64,000 bases of DNA from Pseudomonas sp. NFACC02 (GCF_900110765.1 NZ_FOEO01000012.1:62001-126000); one strand, 5' to 3'; shown: positions 48,404-58,061, counted from the first letter of the stretch. Translations and numbers: made by a program. Notes: generated from the letters alone by a model not told the origin.

Positions 48404-49438
48404 CTACTGCGCCTTGGGTGCATCGCCCCAATAGGCTTCGATCTGGGTTTTCAGCTCGGTCGGGATCGGTGCGAAGTCCAGTGAGCGGGCTTGTTGCTGG
48501 CCGCTTTCGAGTGTCCAGCGGAAGAAGTCTTGCACAGTCTTCTGGCGGTCGGCGTTCTTCGGCTGCCTGTAGAGCACGATGAACGTCGCGGCCGTGATCG
48601 GGTAAGCATTTTCACCCGGTGCGTTGAGCATCGACAGGTCGAAGTCCTTGGCATTTTTCCAGTCTGCGGTCGCGGCTGCCGCCTGGAAGGATTCAGTGCT
48701 CGGCACCACAAAATTTCCGGCGGTGTTCTGCAACAGCCCGAAGTTCAAGCCCTGCTGCTTGATGTACGCGTATTCGACGTAGCCGATCGAGTTCGGCATC
48801 TTCTTCACGTACGACGCCACACCTTCGCTGCCTTTGCTGCCAATGCCCACCGGCCATTTGACCGACGTCCCGGCACCCACGTTGCTTTTCCACTCGGCAC
48901 TGACTTTCGACAGGTAGCTCGCCCAGTTGAACGTGGTACCCGAATCGTCCGAGCGATACACCACATTGATTTTCTGCGCGGGCAGTTTCACGTCGGGGTT
49001 AAGCGCCACCAGCGCCGGATCGTTCCATTGGGTGATCTTGCCCAGGTAGATATTCGCCAGCACCGGGCCGCTGAATTTGAGGGTGCCGGGCTTGATCGAA
49101 GCAATGTTGATCACCGGCACCACGCCGCCAATCACCGAGGGGAACTGCTGCAAGCCGGACGCCTGAAGCTCGCTCGAGCTCATGGGCATGTCGGTCGCGC
49201 CGAAATCCACGGCGCCTTCCTTGATCTGCGCAATGCCTGCGCCGGAGCCGATGCTTTGGTAGTTCACTTTTACGCCGGTCTTCTGGTCGTAATCGGTCGC
49301 CCACTTGTACAGCACAGGGTAGATGAAAGTGGAGCCGGCGCCGGTCACTTCTTGTGCAGCGCTGGCGCCGTCCAGCAGCGACAAGTTGAGTGCAATGCCC
49401 AGGCCTGCGGCCAGCATCATTCGGGAAAGCTGAAACAT
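48404..49438 (-). CDS. pstS: Phosphate ABC transporter substrate-binding protein PstS
   Basis: A 344-residue periplasmic phosphate-binding protein. The signal peptide (MFQLSRMMLAAGLGIALN to about GASA) precedes the mature start AQEVTGAGSTFIYPVLYKW. Phosphate-site residues are in GAGSTF, IGSGAGI, GATDMPMS and RSDDSGTTFNWASYL. ATG 49438 has AGGAAGT upstream and begins at the signal peptide; longer in-frame starts exist up to 49582. No pstCAB or phoU adjoins it within the window. Pho-box repeats lie upstream at 49488-49517. Confidence 0.94.
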   Translation of the reverse strand: MFQLSRMMLAAGLGIALNLSLLDGASAAQEVTGAGSTFIYPVLYKWATDYDQKTGVKVNYQSIGSGAGIAQIKEGAVDFGATDMPMSSSELQASGLQQFPSVIGGVVPVINIASIKPGTLKFSGPVLANIYLGKITQWNDPALVALNPDVKLPAQKINVVYRSDDSGTTFNWASYLSKVSAEWKSNVGAGTSVKWPVGIGSKGSEGVASYVKKMPNSIGYVEYAYIKQQGLNFGLLQNTAGNFVVPSTESFQAAAATADWKNAKDFDLSMLNAPGENAYPITAATFIVLYRQPKNADRQKTVQDFFRWTLESGQQQARSLDFAPIPTELKTQIEAYWGDAPKAQ

Positions 49439-49487
49439 GGATGACTTCCTGTAATCGAGCGACATCGGGGTGTGATGCCTTAATGGG

Positions 49488-49517
49488 ATCACAGTAATCA
49501 GCACGTTTTTATGACAG
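49488..49517 (-). promoter_or_regulatory. Pho-box repeats upstream of pstS
   Basis: On the minus strand, three 7-mers in 11-bp steps read CTGTCAT, CGTGCTG and CTGTGAT, matching the direct-repeat PhoB site (CTGTCAT every 11 bp). It lies 50-80 bases before the pstS start, so PhoB activation under phosphate starvation is expected. Confidence 0.78.
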
Positions 49518-49665
49518 GAAGTAACCGAAGCGGATTGATTGCGTTTGTGTGCCGAACGATCTGTGGGCGTGAGCGTGCTCACGAAGACTGAGGTTCAGAC
49601 GCTGCAGAACGGCTTGTTCAAGACCATTTTGAATTCCCCACAGTGATCGGCGTTGTCTTGATATC

Positions 49666-50466
49666 TCAGTACGTGCGCGATGGCGTCGTGGTGTTTTCAG
49701 GTTCGCGGTAACGTGCCAGATTCTCCCTCGCGGCCTGGCGCAACAGGCTGATATCGATGCCCACTGCCACGAACTGGCATCCCCAACTCATGTAGCGGCG
49801 GGCGTCTTCTTCCGCCGGAGCGAGAATGCCGCAGACCTTGCCGGCCGCCAGCGTGGCGTCGACAGCGTGGCGAATCTGTTTCTGCACGTCCGGGTGCGAC
49901 GGATTGCCAATGTGTCCCAACCCGGTGGATAAATCCGCAGGACCGATGAACACTGCATCGACCCCTTCAACGGCAGCAATCGCTTCCACGTTCTCCACGC
50001 CCAGGCGCGACTCCACCTGCACGATCAGGCAAAGCGCCTCATGGGCAGTATTCAGGTAATCAGGCACGGCGTCCCAGCGCGTGGCACGTGTCAGTCCGCC
50101 GCCCACGCCGCGAACACCATGGGGCGGGTAGCGCATGGCCTGCACCAGCGCGCGGGCCTGTTCGGCGGTCTCCACCATCGGCACCATCAAGGTCTGTACG
50201 CCGATGTCCAGCAACTGCTTGATCAACACCGTATCGCCGGTCACGGCACGGACAACCGGCGCGGTGCTGTAGGGCATCACGGCCTGCAGCTGCGACAGAA
50301 TGCTCGGCACGGTGTTGGGGGCGTGCTCGCCGTCGATGAGCATCCAGTCATAACCCAGGCCCGCAACGATTTCAGAGGCATACCCGGTGGCAAAACCGGC
50401 CCAGATGCCATATTGAGGCTCGCGTTTGGCCAAGGCGGCCTTGAACGCGTTGTGAGGCATTTTCAT
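49666..50466 (-). CDS. rhmA: 2-keto-3-deoxy-L-rhamnonate aldolase (HpcH/HpaI family)
   Basis: A 266-residue class II aldolase splitting 2-keto-3-deoxy-L-rhamnonate to pyruvate and lactaldehyde. YDWMLIDGEHAPNTVPSILSQLQ and IGPADLS are very close, from memory, to E. coli RhmA (YfaU). The catalytic His is in DGEHAPN; metal ligands are a Glu (VQVESRLG) and an Asp (GPADLS). The gene lies 22 bases downstream of rhmD in the same operon. It could be named a 4-hydroxy-2-oxoheptanedioate aldolase by family, but the context favours RhmA. Confidence 0.88.
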   Translation of the reverse strand: MKMPHNAFKAALAKREPQYGIWAGFATGYASEIVAGLGYDWMLIDGEHAPNTVPSILSQLQAVMPYSTAPVVRAVTGDTVLIKQLLDIGVQTLMVPMVETAEQARALVQAMRYPPHGVRGVGGGLTRATRWDAVPDYLNTAHEALCLIVQVESRLGVENVEAIAAVEGVDAVFIGPADLSTGLGHIGNPSHPDVQKQIRHAVDATLAAGKVCGILAPAEEDARRYMSWGCQFVAVGIDISLLRQAARENLARYREPENTTTPSRTY

Positions 50467-50488
50467 CAGCGGCTCCGTCAGGTGCGTG

Positions 50489-51673
50489 TCAGTGGGTGTA
50501 AGGCCGGTGCAGTGGGCACTCGGGATTGAGCGTCACACCAAAGCCCGGCTGGTCGAGTCTAGACAACCGCATGCGACCGTTTTCCGGCACAGGTTCGCCC
50601 AGCAACTGTGGATGGAACATCGGCACCACCTCGTCGGCTTTTGGCGCCATCATCAGAAACTCTGCAAACGGGCTGTTGGTGCGTGTGGCGACGAAGTGGT
50701 AGCTGTAAACGGACGATCCGTGGGGCACGACCAGTGCGTTGTGGGCGTCCGTCAACGCAGAGATCTTGATCAGCTCAGTGATGCCGCCGCACCAGCCCAC
50801 ATCTGGCTGGATGATGTCGCAGCAGCCCATTTCCAGCAGCATGCGGAACCCCCAACGGGTGGCTTCGTGCTCCCCCGTGGTGACCAGCATGCCCTTGGGG
50901 ACGCTTTTGCGCAGGTCGGCATAACCCCAGTAGTCGTCGGGGGACAACGCTTCTTCGATCCATTTCAAGCCGAACTCCTGGGCGCCATGGGCGAGCCTGG
51001 TGGCGTAGTTCAGATCCAGGCTCATCCAGCAGTCGAGCATCAGCCAGAAGTCCTTGCCGACGCGCTCGCGCATCACCGCGAGCTCTTCAAGGTTCTTGCG
51101 CAGGCCTTCTTCGCCTTCGGACGGGCTGTGATGGAGCGGAAGTTTGCCGCCGATGAAACCCATTTTCTGTGCCAGATCCGGCCGCGCGCCCGTGGCGTAA
51201 AACTGCAACTCGTCACGAACCGCGCCGCCGAGCAGTTGGTGCACCGGCTCCTGACGGACTTTGCCGAGCAGGTCCCAGAGCGCCAGGTCGATGCCCGAGA
51301 TCGTATTGATCACCAGCCCTTTGCGCCCGTAGTACTGAGAAGACAGATACATCTGGTCCCAGATTTTTTCGATGTCGGTGACTTTCGCCCCTTCAAGAAA
51401 ACGGGCGAGGTGCTTCTCGACGATGTACGCCGCCGGTTCACCGCCTGTGGTCACGGCAAAGCCGACGTTGCCTGCCGAGTCTTCGATTTCCACGACCAGC
51501 GTGCCGAGCACGTTGATGCCGAAACTGCGACGGCTCTGGCGGTACTCCGGGTATTTGCTCATCGGTGTCGCGATGTGGTCGTCGATCCAGTGCCCGTCGC
51601 CCTGATCGTGATAGTCGGCACCGCCGCCCCGCAGAACGAAAGCGCGGACGTGCTTGATGGTTGGCGTGCTCAT
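50489..51673 (-). CDS. rhmD: L-rhamnonate dehydratase
   Basis: A 394-residue enolase-superfamily dehydratase turning L-rhamnonate into its 2-keto-3-deoxy form. From memory it closely matches E. coli RhmD (YfaW): [71 protein letters not shown] and the end HRPYTH. Metal-binding Asp/Glu residues of the superfamily are in LDCWMS and WIEEAL. ATG 51673 has GGAG upstream. It is the middle gene of a three-gene operon. Confidence 0.92.
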   Translation of the reverse strand: MSTPTIKHVRAFVLRGGGADYHDQGDGHWIDDHIATPMSKYPEYRQSRRSFGINVLGTLVVEIEDSAGNVGFAVTTGGEPAAYIVEKHLARFLEGAKVTDIEKIWDQMYLSSQYYGRKGLVINTISGIDLALWDLLGKVRQEPVHQLLGGAVRDELQFYATGARPDLAQKMGFIGGKLPLHHSPSEGEEGLRKNLEELAVMRERVGKDFWLMLDCWMSLDLNYATRLAHGAQEFGLKWIEEALSPDDYWGYADLRKSVPKGMLVTTGEHEATRWGFRMLLEMGCCDIIQPDVGWCGGITELIKISALTDAHNALVVPHGSSVYSYHFVATRTNSPFAEFLMMAPKADEVVPMFHPQLLGEPVPENGRMRLSRLDQPGFGVTLNPECPLHRPYTH

Positions 51674-51704
51674 GGAGGACTCCTGTGATTCCAATGGAAG
51701 ACGA

Positions 51705-53003
51705 TCAGTGTTGAAAAGTCGGCAGTTTGTCCGCCGTGCTCGATTTGGGCGGCCGTATCCCCATGATCAATGCGGCGGCAATCAGCGTGGTCACCGACAG
51801 CAGATAGAGGCCCGCCACCGGTGTCTGAAACGCGCCTTCGGCCCAGTTCTTGATGATCGGTGCGATGAATCCGCCCAATGCACCGAATGAGTTGATCAAC
51901 GCAATGGCGCCTGCCGCCGCGCTGCCGGCCAGGAAACTGCCGGGGAAGGTCCAGAACACCGGCTGCACGGCAATGAAGCCGGACGCCGCGAAACACAGGG
52001 CGAGAATGGCCAGCAGCGGATTGGCGAACGTGACCGACGCAGCAATGCCAAGCCCGGAGACCACCAGCGTCAGCGCGGCGACCAGACGGCGCTGGCCGGT
52101 GCGATCGGCAATCGCCGGAACACGCCAGGCGGCGATGAGCGCGCAGACCCACGGAATCGCGCTCACGAGCCCCACCATGAAACCGACCTTGCTTCCCATC
52201 AAACCGGCGACCTGCGAGGGCAGATAAAACACCACGCCGTAGACACTGGCCTGAATCAGCAGGTAAATCGCGCACAGGTACAGCACCGCCGGTTGGCACA
52301 GGGTCTTGAGCAGACTGCCATGGCGCTGTTTCTGACTGTCCTCGGCGTCGAGCACGCCTTGCAGTTGTTGGCGTTCTGCAGCGCTCAACCACTTGGCGTC
52401 CGTAGGGCGATTGTCCAGGTAAAAGTAGGCCCAGATGCCCACGGCTGTCGCCATCAGACCTTCAACCGCGAACAACCACTGCCAGCCATGGCTGCCAAGT
52501 ACGCCGTCCAGTTCCAGCAGCAGACCCGACAACGGGCTACCGAAAATGAACGCCAGCGGCGCACCGAAGTAAAAGAAACCCATCGCCCTGGCACGTGATG
52601 CGTGAGGGAACCAGTAAGTGAGGTAGAGAATGACGCCAGGGAAGAACCCGGCTTCCGCCACGCCCAACAGGAAACGCAGCACGTAGAAGGTGGTTTCGTT
52701 GTGGGCAAAAACCATCGCTGCCGAGACCAGGCCCCACGTGACCATGATCCGGCACATCCAGAGCTTGGCGCCGACTTTGTGCAGAATCAGATTGCTCGGG
52801 ACTTCCAGCAGCGCGTAACCGGCAAAGAATACGCCCGCGCCAAAGGCAAAGGCGGTGTCGCTGATGCCGGTGTCCGCCTGGAAAGCCTGCTTGGCGAAGC
52901 CGACGTTGGCGCGGTCGAGGAACGCCATGATGTACATCAATAGAAGGAAGGGCAGCAGGCGCCATGAAACCTTGGCCAGCAAGGACGCGGGGAGTGTGTT
53001 CAC
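51705..53003 (-). CDS. MFS transporter, likely L-rhamnonate permease
   Basis: A 432-residue 12-helix transporter of the anion:cation symporter (ACS/phthalate) family. The loop motif [13 protein letters not shown] and the central charged loop [13 protein letters not shown] are typical. It is the first gene of the operon with rhmD (31 bases downstream) and rhmA, so L-rhamnonate (or a related sugar acid) is the probable substrate, like E. coli RhmT (YfaV). The operon is divergent from a LysR gene; the intergenic region has a T-N11-A operator. Confidence 0.85.
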   Translation of the reverse strand: MNTLPASLLAKVSWRLLPFLLLMYIMAFLDRANVGFAKQAFQADTGISDTAFAFGAGVFFAGYALLEVPSNLILHKVGAKLWMCRIMVTWGLVSAAMVFAHNETTFYVLRFLLGVAEAGFFPGVILYLTYWFPHASRARAMGFFYFGAPLAFIFGSPLSGLLLELDGVLGSHGWQWLFAVEGLMATAVGIWAYFYLDNRPTDAKWLSAAERQQLQGVLDAEDSQKQRHGSLLKTLCQPAVLYLCAIYLLIQASVYGVVFYLPSQVAGLMGSKVGFMVGLVSAIPWVCALIAAWRVPAIADRTGQRRLVAALTLVVSGLGIAASVTFANPLLAILALCFAASGFIAVQPVFWTFPGSFLAGSAAAGAIALINSFGALGGFIAPIIKNWAEGAFQTPVAGLYLLSVTTLIAAALIMGIRPPKSSTADKLPTFQH

Positions 53004-53092
53004 GACAGTATCCTTTTTGGAATTATTTGACTGCGTACGACAGGGACTCTACTGCCGCAAAGCGATGCGCGACCAATCGTTTTTAGCTTAGG

Positions 53093-53115
53093 ATCGATAC
53101 CCTCACGGTATCGAT
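53093..53115. promoter_or_regulatory. LysR-type operator (T-N11-A dyad) between the rhm operon and its regulator
   Basis: A perfect 9-5-9 palindrome, ATCGATACC-ctcac-GGTATCGAT, contains the LysR box T-N11-A within ATACC/GGTAT. It lies 17 bases before the LysR start and about 90 bases before the transporter start, the classic divergent autoregulated layout. Confidence 0.8.
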
Positions 53116-53131
53116 TACAGGACGCTCAACC

Positions 53132-54088
53132 ATGCCCGACAGCAGCGCGCCCCAGCATCTGTTCAGTCGTTTGCGTTACAAGCACCTGCAAATGCTGGTG
53201 GTGCTGGGCTCCAGTCTCAATCTTCATCGCGCATCGCTGAACATGCACATGTCGCAGCCGGCCGCGACTCGAATGTTGCATGAGATCGAAGACATGTTTG
53301 GTTGCGAGCTGTTCGAGCGACTGCCGCGCGGCATGTGTCCGACCGCGCTTGGCAGGGAATTGTTGCGATTTGCCGAGTCGGCACTGAGCGGGCTGGACCG
53401 CTGTGCGGCGGACATGCAGGCGCGATTACACGGAGGCTACGGGTACCTGGCCATTGGCACCATTATGGGGGCAGCGCCGGACCTGGTCATGAACGCGGTG
53501 GCCGAAATCAAGGCGCTCAACCCGCAGCTGCGTATTCGCATCATGGGCGACACCAGCGATCAGGTGATTCAGTTGCTGGAACAGGGGCGCATCGATCTGG
53601 CGATTGCGCGGCGCAATGCAGCCACCGACCGCGAGCATTACGCATTCGAACCGCTAGGCAACGAGCAATTGATGGTTGTCGTGCATCAGGGCCACCCGCT
53701 GGCCAGACGGCGCAAGCTGGACTGGGCCGAGCTGGTCAGCGACTGGCCGTGGATTCTGCAACCCGAGAGCAGCCCTGCGCGTATCGCGTTCGATCAGGCA
53801 CTGGAGCGTCTCGCTCTGCCAGCCCCCGCAGACATCATCGAGTGCAGCTCGGTGTACTCGATGCAGCAACTGGTGCAACTGACCGACGCGATCATGGTGC
53901 TGTCGGCGTCCGCGCTGCGTGATTATTTGAGGATGGGGTTGGTCAAGGCATTGCCGGTCAGAATCGAGGAACGGATGGCGCCGTTTGGATTGCTGACGCG
54001 CAAGGGCGAAGCGGCCAGTCGGGAGCGTGTACAGTTTATCGAGCTGCTGCGACGCAGGGCGGCCGAGCAAACATTCGCAGCGGATTGA
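53132..54088 (+). CDS. LysR family regulator, probable regulator of L-rhamnonate catabolism
   Basis: A 318-residue LysR protein of the GbpR/PcaQ-like group. The N-terminal wHTH has LRYKHLQMLVVLGSSLNLHRA and MSQPAATRMLHEIEDMFGCELFERLPRGM. The effector domain begins near residue 95 (GYLAIGTIMGAAPDLV). It is divergent from the transporter-rhmD-rhmA operon, with a T-N11-A dyad between. E. coli uses an IclR-type regulator (YfaX) for this pathway, so control here differs. The effector is inferred to be L-rhamnonate or a derivative. Confidence 0.88.
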   Translation: MPDSSAPQHLFSRLRYKHLQMLVVLGSSLNLHRASLNMHMSQPAATRMLHEIEDMFGCELFERLPRGMCPTALGRELLRFAESALSGLDRCAADMQARLHGGYGYLAIGTIMGAAPDLVMNAVAEIKALNPQLRIRIMGDTSDQVIQLLEQGRIDLAIARRNAATDREHYAFEPLGNEQLMVVVHQGHPLARRRKLDWAELVSDWPWILQPESSPARIAFDQALERLALPAPADIIECSSVYSMQQLVQLTDAIMVLSASALRDYLRMGLVKALPVRIEERMAPFGLLTRKGEAASRERVQFIELLRRRAAEQTFAAD

Positions 54089-54169
54089 CCGCCAATGCCA
54101 GCATGCGGGTGCGCAACGGCAACGCCAGGTATAGACTCCAGACAGTCTTTTCAGGATCGGCCGGTATCT

Positions 54170-55570
54170 ATGAAAGCTGCCATTCCGCCTTATGAAAACG
54201 AGCGCCTTCAGGCGCTGCATGAGCTCGACATTCTCGACACCCCGGCCGAGGCTGCGCTCGACCGAATCACCCGCCTGGTGGCACGCGTGCTCGATGTGCC
54301 CATCGCATTGGTGTCCTTGATCGATGAAGAGCGGCAGTGGTTCAAGTCCCGCACGGGCCTTGAGGCCAGTGAAACGCCGAGAGACGTGGCCTTCTGCGCC
54401 CATGCCATTTTGCAAACCATGCCGCTGGTTGTTCCGGACGCTGCGCAAGATGAGCGTTTTTGCGACAACCCGTTCGTGACCGGTGCGCCTCACGTCCGTT
54501 TCTATGCCGGTGTGCCGATACGCACCAGCAAGGGGTTCGCCGTCGGCACGCTGTGCGCCATCGACGACCGCCCCCGTGAGTTGAGTCGGGACGAACTGGA
54601 TATCCTGCGCGATCTGGCCGATGTCGTCAGCCGCGAGGTCCAGCTGCGCGAGAACCTGATGGTGGCGCGGATGCAGAGAAATCGCTCCGATGCCTTGTTC
54701 AGGGCGAGCGAAGCGGGGTATCGCTCAATGTTCGAGCTGGCCTCGGTGGGCATCGCGCTGGTGGCACCGGATGGTGGCTGGCTCAGCGTCAACACGGCCC
54801 TTTGCGACATCCTTGGCTACACCCCTGACGAACTGAAAGTCCTGACCTTTCAGGACATCACCCACCCTGACGACCTGAACACCGACATGGAGCTGTTGCG
54901 CCAACTGACCGCGAACGAGATCGACCGCTATCAGATGGAAAAACGCTACCTGCGCAAGGATGGGAGTCCGGTCTGGGTCAACCTCAGCGTCACCAAGAAA
55001 TTGTCCGAGGACGGGGATCTGGAATATTTCATCTCGATCCTTCAGAACATTCAGGCACGCAAGGAGCTTGAACAGGAAGCTCGACACGATGCATTGACCG
55101 GCCTTTACAACCGTCGCGCCCTGGACGCCCTTCTGCCTATCGCCCAGGCACGCGCTGATCGATCGACGATGCAAATGGCATTGATGTTCATCGATCTGGA
55201 TGGTTTCAAGGGTATTAACGACACCTATGGGCATGATGCTGGTGACGATCTGCTGCGGACTATTTCTGCACGTCTGCAAAGCTGCATCCGGCGAACCGAC
55301 AGCCTGGTCCGGCTGGCGGGCGACGAGTTCATCGTGGTGCTGGAAGGCATTGTGCCGGGCGTCGAAGAGGCGCGAGAGGTGGCCAAAAAGCTGCTGACGG
55401 CGATTGCCGAGCCGATCATCATCAAAGGTGACGTGATCCGAACCAGCGCCAGTGTAGGGTTCTCCATGTACGAACCCGGCTCCGGCAAGGCTGCGGATGA
55501 ACTGATGCGCGAAGCCGACCGCTGGATGTACAAGGCAAAACACATGGGGAAAGGGCGGGTGATGCCGTAG
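54170..55570 (+). CDS. GAF-PAS-GGDEF protein (putative diguanylate cyclase)
   Basis: A 466-residue soluble signalling protein. A GAF domain (~20-165; LLDIPIALVSLID-like VPIALVSLIDEERQWFKS) is followed by a PAS/PAC region (~185-305; FELASVGIALVAPDG, ILGYTPDEL) and a GGDEF domain (~310-466). The signature is AGDEF (RLAGDEFIV), a variant found in some active enzymes. The product-inhibition site RxxD is intact (RRTD, five residues before AGDEF). It should make cyclic di-GMP. ATG 54170 is chosen because the earlier frame from 54095 runs directly out of the LysR stop region. Confidence 0.92.
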   Translation: MKAAIPPYENERLQALHELDILDTPAEAALDRITRLVARVLDVPIALVSLIDEERQWFKSRTGLEASETPRDVAFCAHAILQTMPLVVPDAAQDERFCDNPFVTGAPHVRFYAGVPIRTSKGFAVGTLCAIDDRPRELSRDELDILRDLADVVSREVQLRENLMVARMQRNRSDALFRASEAGYRSMFELASVGIALVAPDGGWLSVNTALCDILGYTPDELKVLTFQDITHPDDLNTDMELLRQLTANEIDRYQMEKRYLRKDGSPVWVNLSVTKKLSEDGDLEYFISILQNIQARKELEQEARHDALTGLYNRRALDALLPIAQARADRSTMQMALMFIDLDGFKGINDTYGHDAGDDLLRTISARLQSCIRRTDSLVRLAGDEFIVVLEGIVPGVEEAREVAKKLLTAIAEPIIIKGDVIRTSASVGFSMYEPGSGKAADELMREADRWMYKAKHMGKGRVMP

Positions 55571-55617
55571 TTGGCAGATAACCTGTGGGAGCGGGCAGGC
55601 TCGCGAAGGCGTCAGAT

Positions 55618-55726
55618 GATCGTTCCCACGCTCCGCGTGGTAACGCCGCCCTGGACGCTCCGCGTCCCGCTCTGATTGACGCAGAGCGTCAGGGGATGTG
55701 TTCCCACGCGGAGCGTGGGAACAATC
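55618..55726. repeat. Pseudomonas intergenic palindromic repeat (GTTCCCACGC family)
   Basis: GATCGTTCCCACGCTCCGCG at the left pairs with CGCGGAGCGTGGGAACAATC at the right, with inner GACGCTCCGCGTC and GACGCAGAGCGTC elements. This layout is a common multi-copy intergenic element in P. syringae and P. fluorescens genomes. It lies between the diguanylate cyclase and ndh and could act as a transcript 3' end for both. Confidence 0.8.
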
Positions 55727-55752
55727 AATTGAGGTGCGGCAGGCCGTGAACC

Positions 55753-57051
55753 TTAGTGCAGCTTCATTCTCGGCTCTGTTCCTCGGCCAATGCGGCTGCC
55801 AAGCATCAGCATCAACGTGCGGAAGGCGCCGTACAGCGCCATCTGGTGCATGCGATACAGCGACACATAGAACATCCGCGCCAGCCAGCCTTCGAGCATC
55901 ACGCTGCCGGTCAGGTTGCCCATCAGGTTGCCCACTGCCGAGAACTTCGACAGCGAAATCAGCGAGCCGTAGTCCTTGTAGCGGTATTCCGGCAGATCAC
56001 CGCCTTCGATTCGCAGTCTCAGGGACTTCACCAGCAGCGAGGCCTGTTGGTGGGCTGCCTGGGCGCGTGGCGGAACGTTGCGGTCGGTGCCTTTTTGCGG
56101 ACAGGCCGCGCAATCGCCGAACGCGAAGATGTTGTCGTCACGGGTGGTCTGCAGCGTGGGACGTACCTGAAGCTGATTGATGCGGTTGGTTTCCAGACCG
56201 GCGATGCCTTCCAGAAACGCCGGTGCGCGAATGCCCGCTGCCCAGACTTTCAGCGTCGCCGGGATCGTTTGCCCTGTCGCCGTGACCAGGCTGTCAGCGG
56301 TCACTTCGCTCACCGCGGCATTGGTCAGCACCGTGACGCCCAGTTTCTCCAGCGTCTTGTGAACCGGTCCACCAATGCGTTCGGGCAGCGCCGGCAGGAC
56401 ACGCGGGCCGGCTTCGATCACGGTGATACGCAGGTTCTCGGGTTTGATCTGGCCCAGGCCATACGCGGCCAGCTCATGCGCGGCATTGTGCAGTTCAGCC
56501 GCCAGCTCGACGCCTGTGGCGCCAGCACCGACGATGGCCACGTTGATTTCTTCGGTCGCCGCCCGCTCACTGGCATGTGCGCGCAGGTAGCGATTGAGCA
56601 ACTGCTGATGGAAGCGCTCTGCCTGCTTGCGCGTATCGAGGAACAGGCAGTGTTCTGCCGCGCCTTTGGTGCCGAAATCGTTGGTGGTGCTGCCAACGGA
56701 AATCACCAGCGTGTCGTAATCCAGGCTGCGTGCCGGGACCAGTTCGTCGCCGTTTTCATCCTGGGTGGCGGCGAGATGAATCTGCTTGTTCTCGCGATCC
56801 AGACCGGTCATGCGACCCAGTTGAAACTGGAAATGGTTCCATTTGGCCTGGGCCACGTAGTTCAGCTCGTCCCCGTAGGAGTTGAGCGAACCGGCTGCCA
56901 CTTCATGCAGCAGAGGTTTCCAGATGTGAGTCAGGTTGGCGTCCACCAGCGTGACGCTGGCGGTGCCTTTCTTGCCCAGGGTTTTACCCAGGCGGGTCGC
57001 CAGCTCCAGACCACCAGCGCCTCCGCCGACGATCACGATACGATGAGTCAT
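55753..57051 (-). CDS. ndh: Type II NADH dehydrogenase (Ndh)
   Basis: A 432-residue FAD enzyme on the inner face of the membrane that passes electrons from NADH to ubiquinone without pumping protons. The FAD fold is RIVIVGGGAGGLELATRLG, the NAD fold is AIVGAGATGVELAAEL, and IFAFGDCAACP closes the FAD site. The C-terminal amphipathic region (YRMHQMALYGAFRTLMLML) fits a membrane anchor. It is the end gene of a short minus-strand group with DUF3094 upstream. Confidence 0.93.
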   Translation of the reverse strand: MTHRIVIVGGGAGGLELATRLGKTLGKKGTASVTLVDANLTHIWKPLLHEVAAGSLNSYGDELNYVAQAKWNHFQFQLGRMTGLDRENKQIHLAATQDENGDELVPARSLDYDTLVISVGSTTNDFGTKGAAEHCLFLDTRKQAERFHQQLLNRYLRAHASERAATEEINVAIVGAGATGVELAAELHNAAHELAAYGLGQIKPENLRITVIEAGPRVLPALPERIGGPVHKTLEKLGVTVLTNAAVSEVTADSLVTATGQTIPATLKVWAAGIRAPAFLEGIAGLETNRINQLQVRPTLQTTRDDNIFAFGDCAACPQKGTDRNVPPRAQAAHQQASLLVKSLRLRIEGGDLPEYRYKDYGSLISLSKFSAVGNLMGNLTGSVMLEGWLARMFYVSLYRMHQMALYGAFRTLMLMLGSRIGRGTEPRMKLH

Positions 57052-57114
57052 GGGGATATCTCATAAGGCTTAAGGAATTCTCTTTTGGCTCTATCCGAGC
57101 GAGCGCCAGGCAGC

Positions 57115-57288
57115 TCATAGCGTCAGATAGCTCAATAAACGGCTCAACAGACCCAGTCCGATCACCACGGCCAGGACCACCACAAGAAGCAGCCAGGGCC
57201 TGAAAGGCCGGCGCTCGACTTGATGCTGCGGCGCGCGAAGGTACTCTTCGACACGCTTTTGGTCCTCGGGGTTCAGGCGGCTGGTCAT
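57115..57288 (-). CDS. DUF3094 family small membrane protein
   Basis: A 57-residue protein that starts MTSRLNPEDQKRVEEYLRAP and has one hydrophobic helix, RPWLLLVVVLAVVIGLGLL, near the C terminus. This matches DUF3094, a Pseudomonas-restricted family of unknown function. I found it by translating the minus strand between ndh and the DUF1780 gene; it is under 60 residues. It lies 63 bases upstream of ndh and may be co-transcribed with it. Confidence 0.85.
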   Translation of the reverse strand: MTSRLNPEDQKRVEEYLRAPQHQVERRPFRPWLLLVVVLAVVIGLGLLSRLLSYLTL

Positions 57289-57431
57289 ATAAGCCTCGTC
57301 ATGAACATTGACCGGCGTCAGGCGACGACGGACTCAGATGCTTTAACCTCGTTGACGACAGACTCCGGCCATTCGATACAGCGGGTCTGCGGGCGATGTC
57401 GCTTTGTAACATTGGGCGAGGAGTTGCGCCA

Positions 57432-58061
57432 TCACAGGCTGATTCCCACATCGAACACCACGCTGCGGCCCAGGTTTGTCCGCAGAAAATCCGGCGCGTC
57501 GGGGTGCGCGAACAGCACCCGAGCGAAGGTGGGGCCCACCAGCGACAGGGAACGCCAGCCTTGACGCAGGTATTCGGTCGGCGGCGGGAAGTGGCTGTTG
57601 AGGTCCAGCACTTCGCGTTTGAGGCTGGTGAAGGCGATGATGTCCAGTTCACTCAGGTCCAGCCCGCGCTGCTTGTAGTTATGGGCCTTCTTGCGCAGCG
57701 TAGGCGCCAGGCGACGCAGCAGTTCGGAGGCTGGAATGCGCTTGGGCTTTGCTTCGCGCCGGACCAGTTGGCTCAAGGAAAACGCGCTGCGTCTGCGCTG
57801 CAATTCTTCACGCCATTCATCGTTGAGACGGCGCCCTTCGTCGAGCACGAAAAACACCTCAAAACACGCATCGCGAAACAGTACGTCCGGCGGTTCTTGC
57901 CCGGCGGGCAGAAAGTCGTCGGTGCGATGAGGGATGTTCAAGCCTTGCAGCAAGCGCTGGCACACCCACCGTTCGCGCTCCCACTTGCGCGCGTTGGACA
58001 GGAATGCGTTGGCTTGCTCGGCCTGGATCGTCAGCAGACGTAAATAGTCGGAGTCATCCAT
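57432..58061 (-). CDS. DUF1780 family protein
   Basis: A 209-residue soluble protein starting MDDSDYLRLLTIQAEQANAFLSNARKWERERWVCQRLL. I recognise it as DUF1780, conserved in Pseudomonas next to DUF3094. The pattern PPDVLFRDACFEVFFVLDEGRR recalls a PD-(D/E)xK nuclease core (Asp, then a strand with Glu), so a nuclease-like fold is suspected but not shown. It is divergent from the gene at 58274. Confidence 0.78.
   Translation of the reverse strand: MDDSDYLRLLTIQAEQANAFLSNARKWERERWVCQRLLQGLNIPHRTDDFLPAGQEPPDVLFRDACFEVFFVLDEGRRLNDEWREELQRRRSAFSLSQLVRREAKPKRIPASELLRRLAPTLRKKAHNYKQRGLDLSELDIIAFTSLKREVLDLNSHFPPPTEYLRQGWRSLSLVGPTFARVLFAHPDAPDFLRTNLGRSVVFDVGISL

Noticed and set aside
47561..48582. Several open frames across the tRNA cluster
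   Set aside because: They translate through complete tRNA genes and terminators; two share the peptide of the duplicated tRNA-Pro, which explains their similarity.
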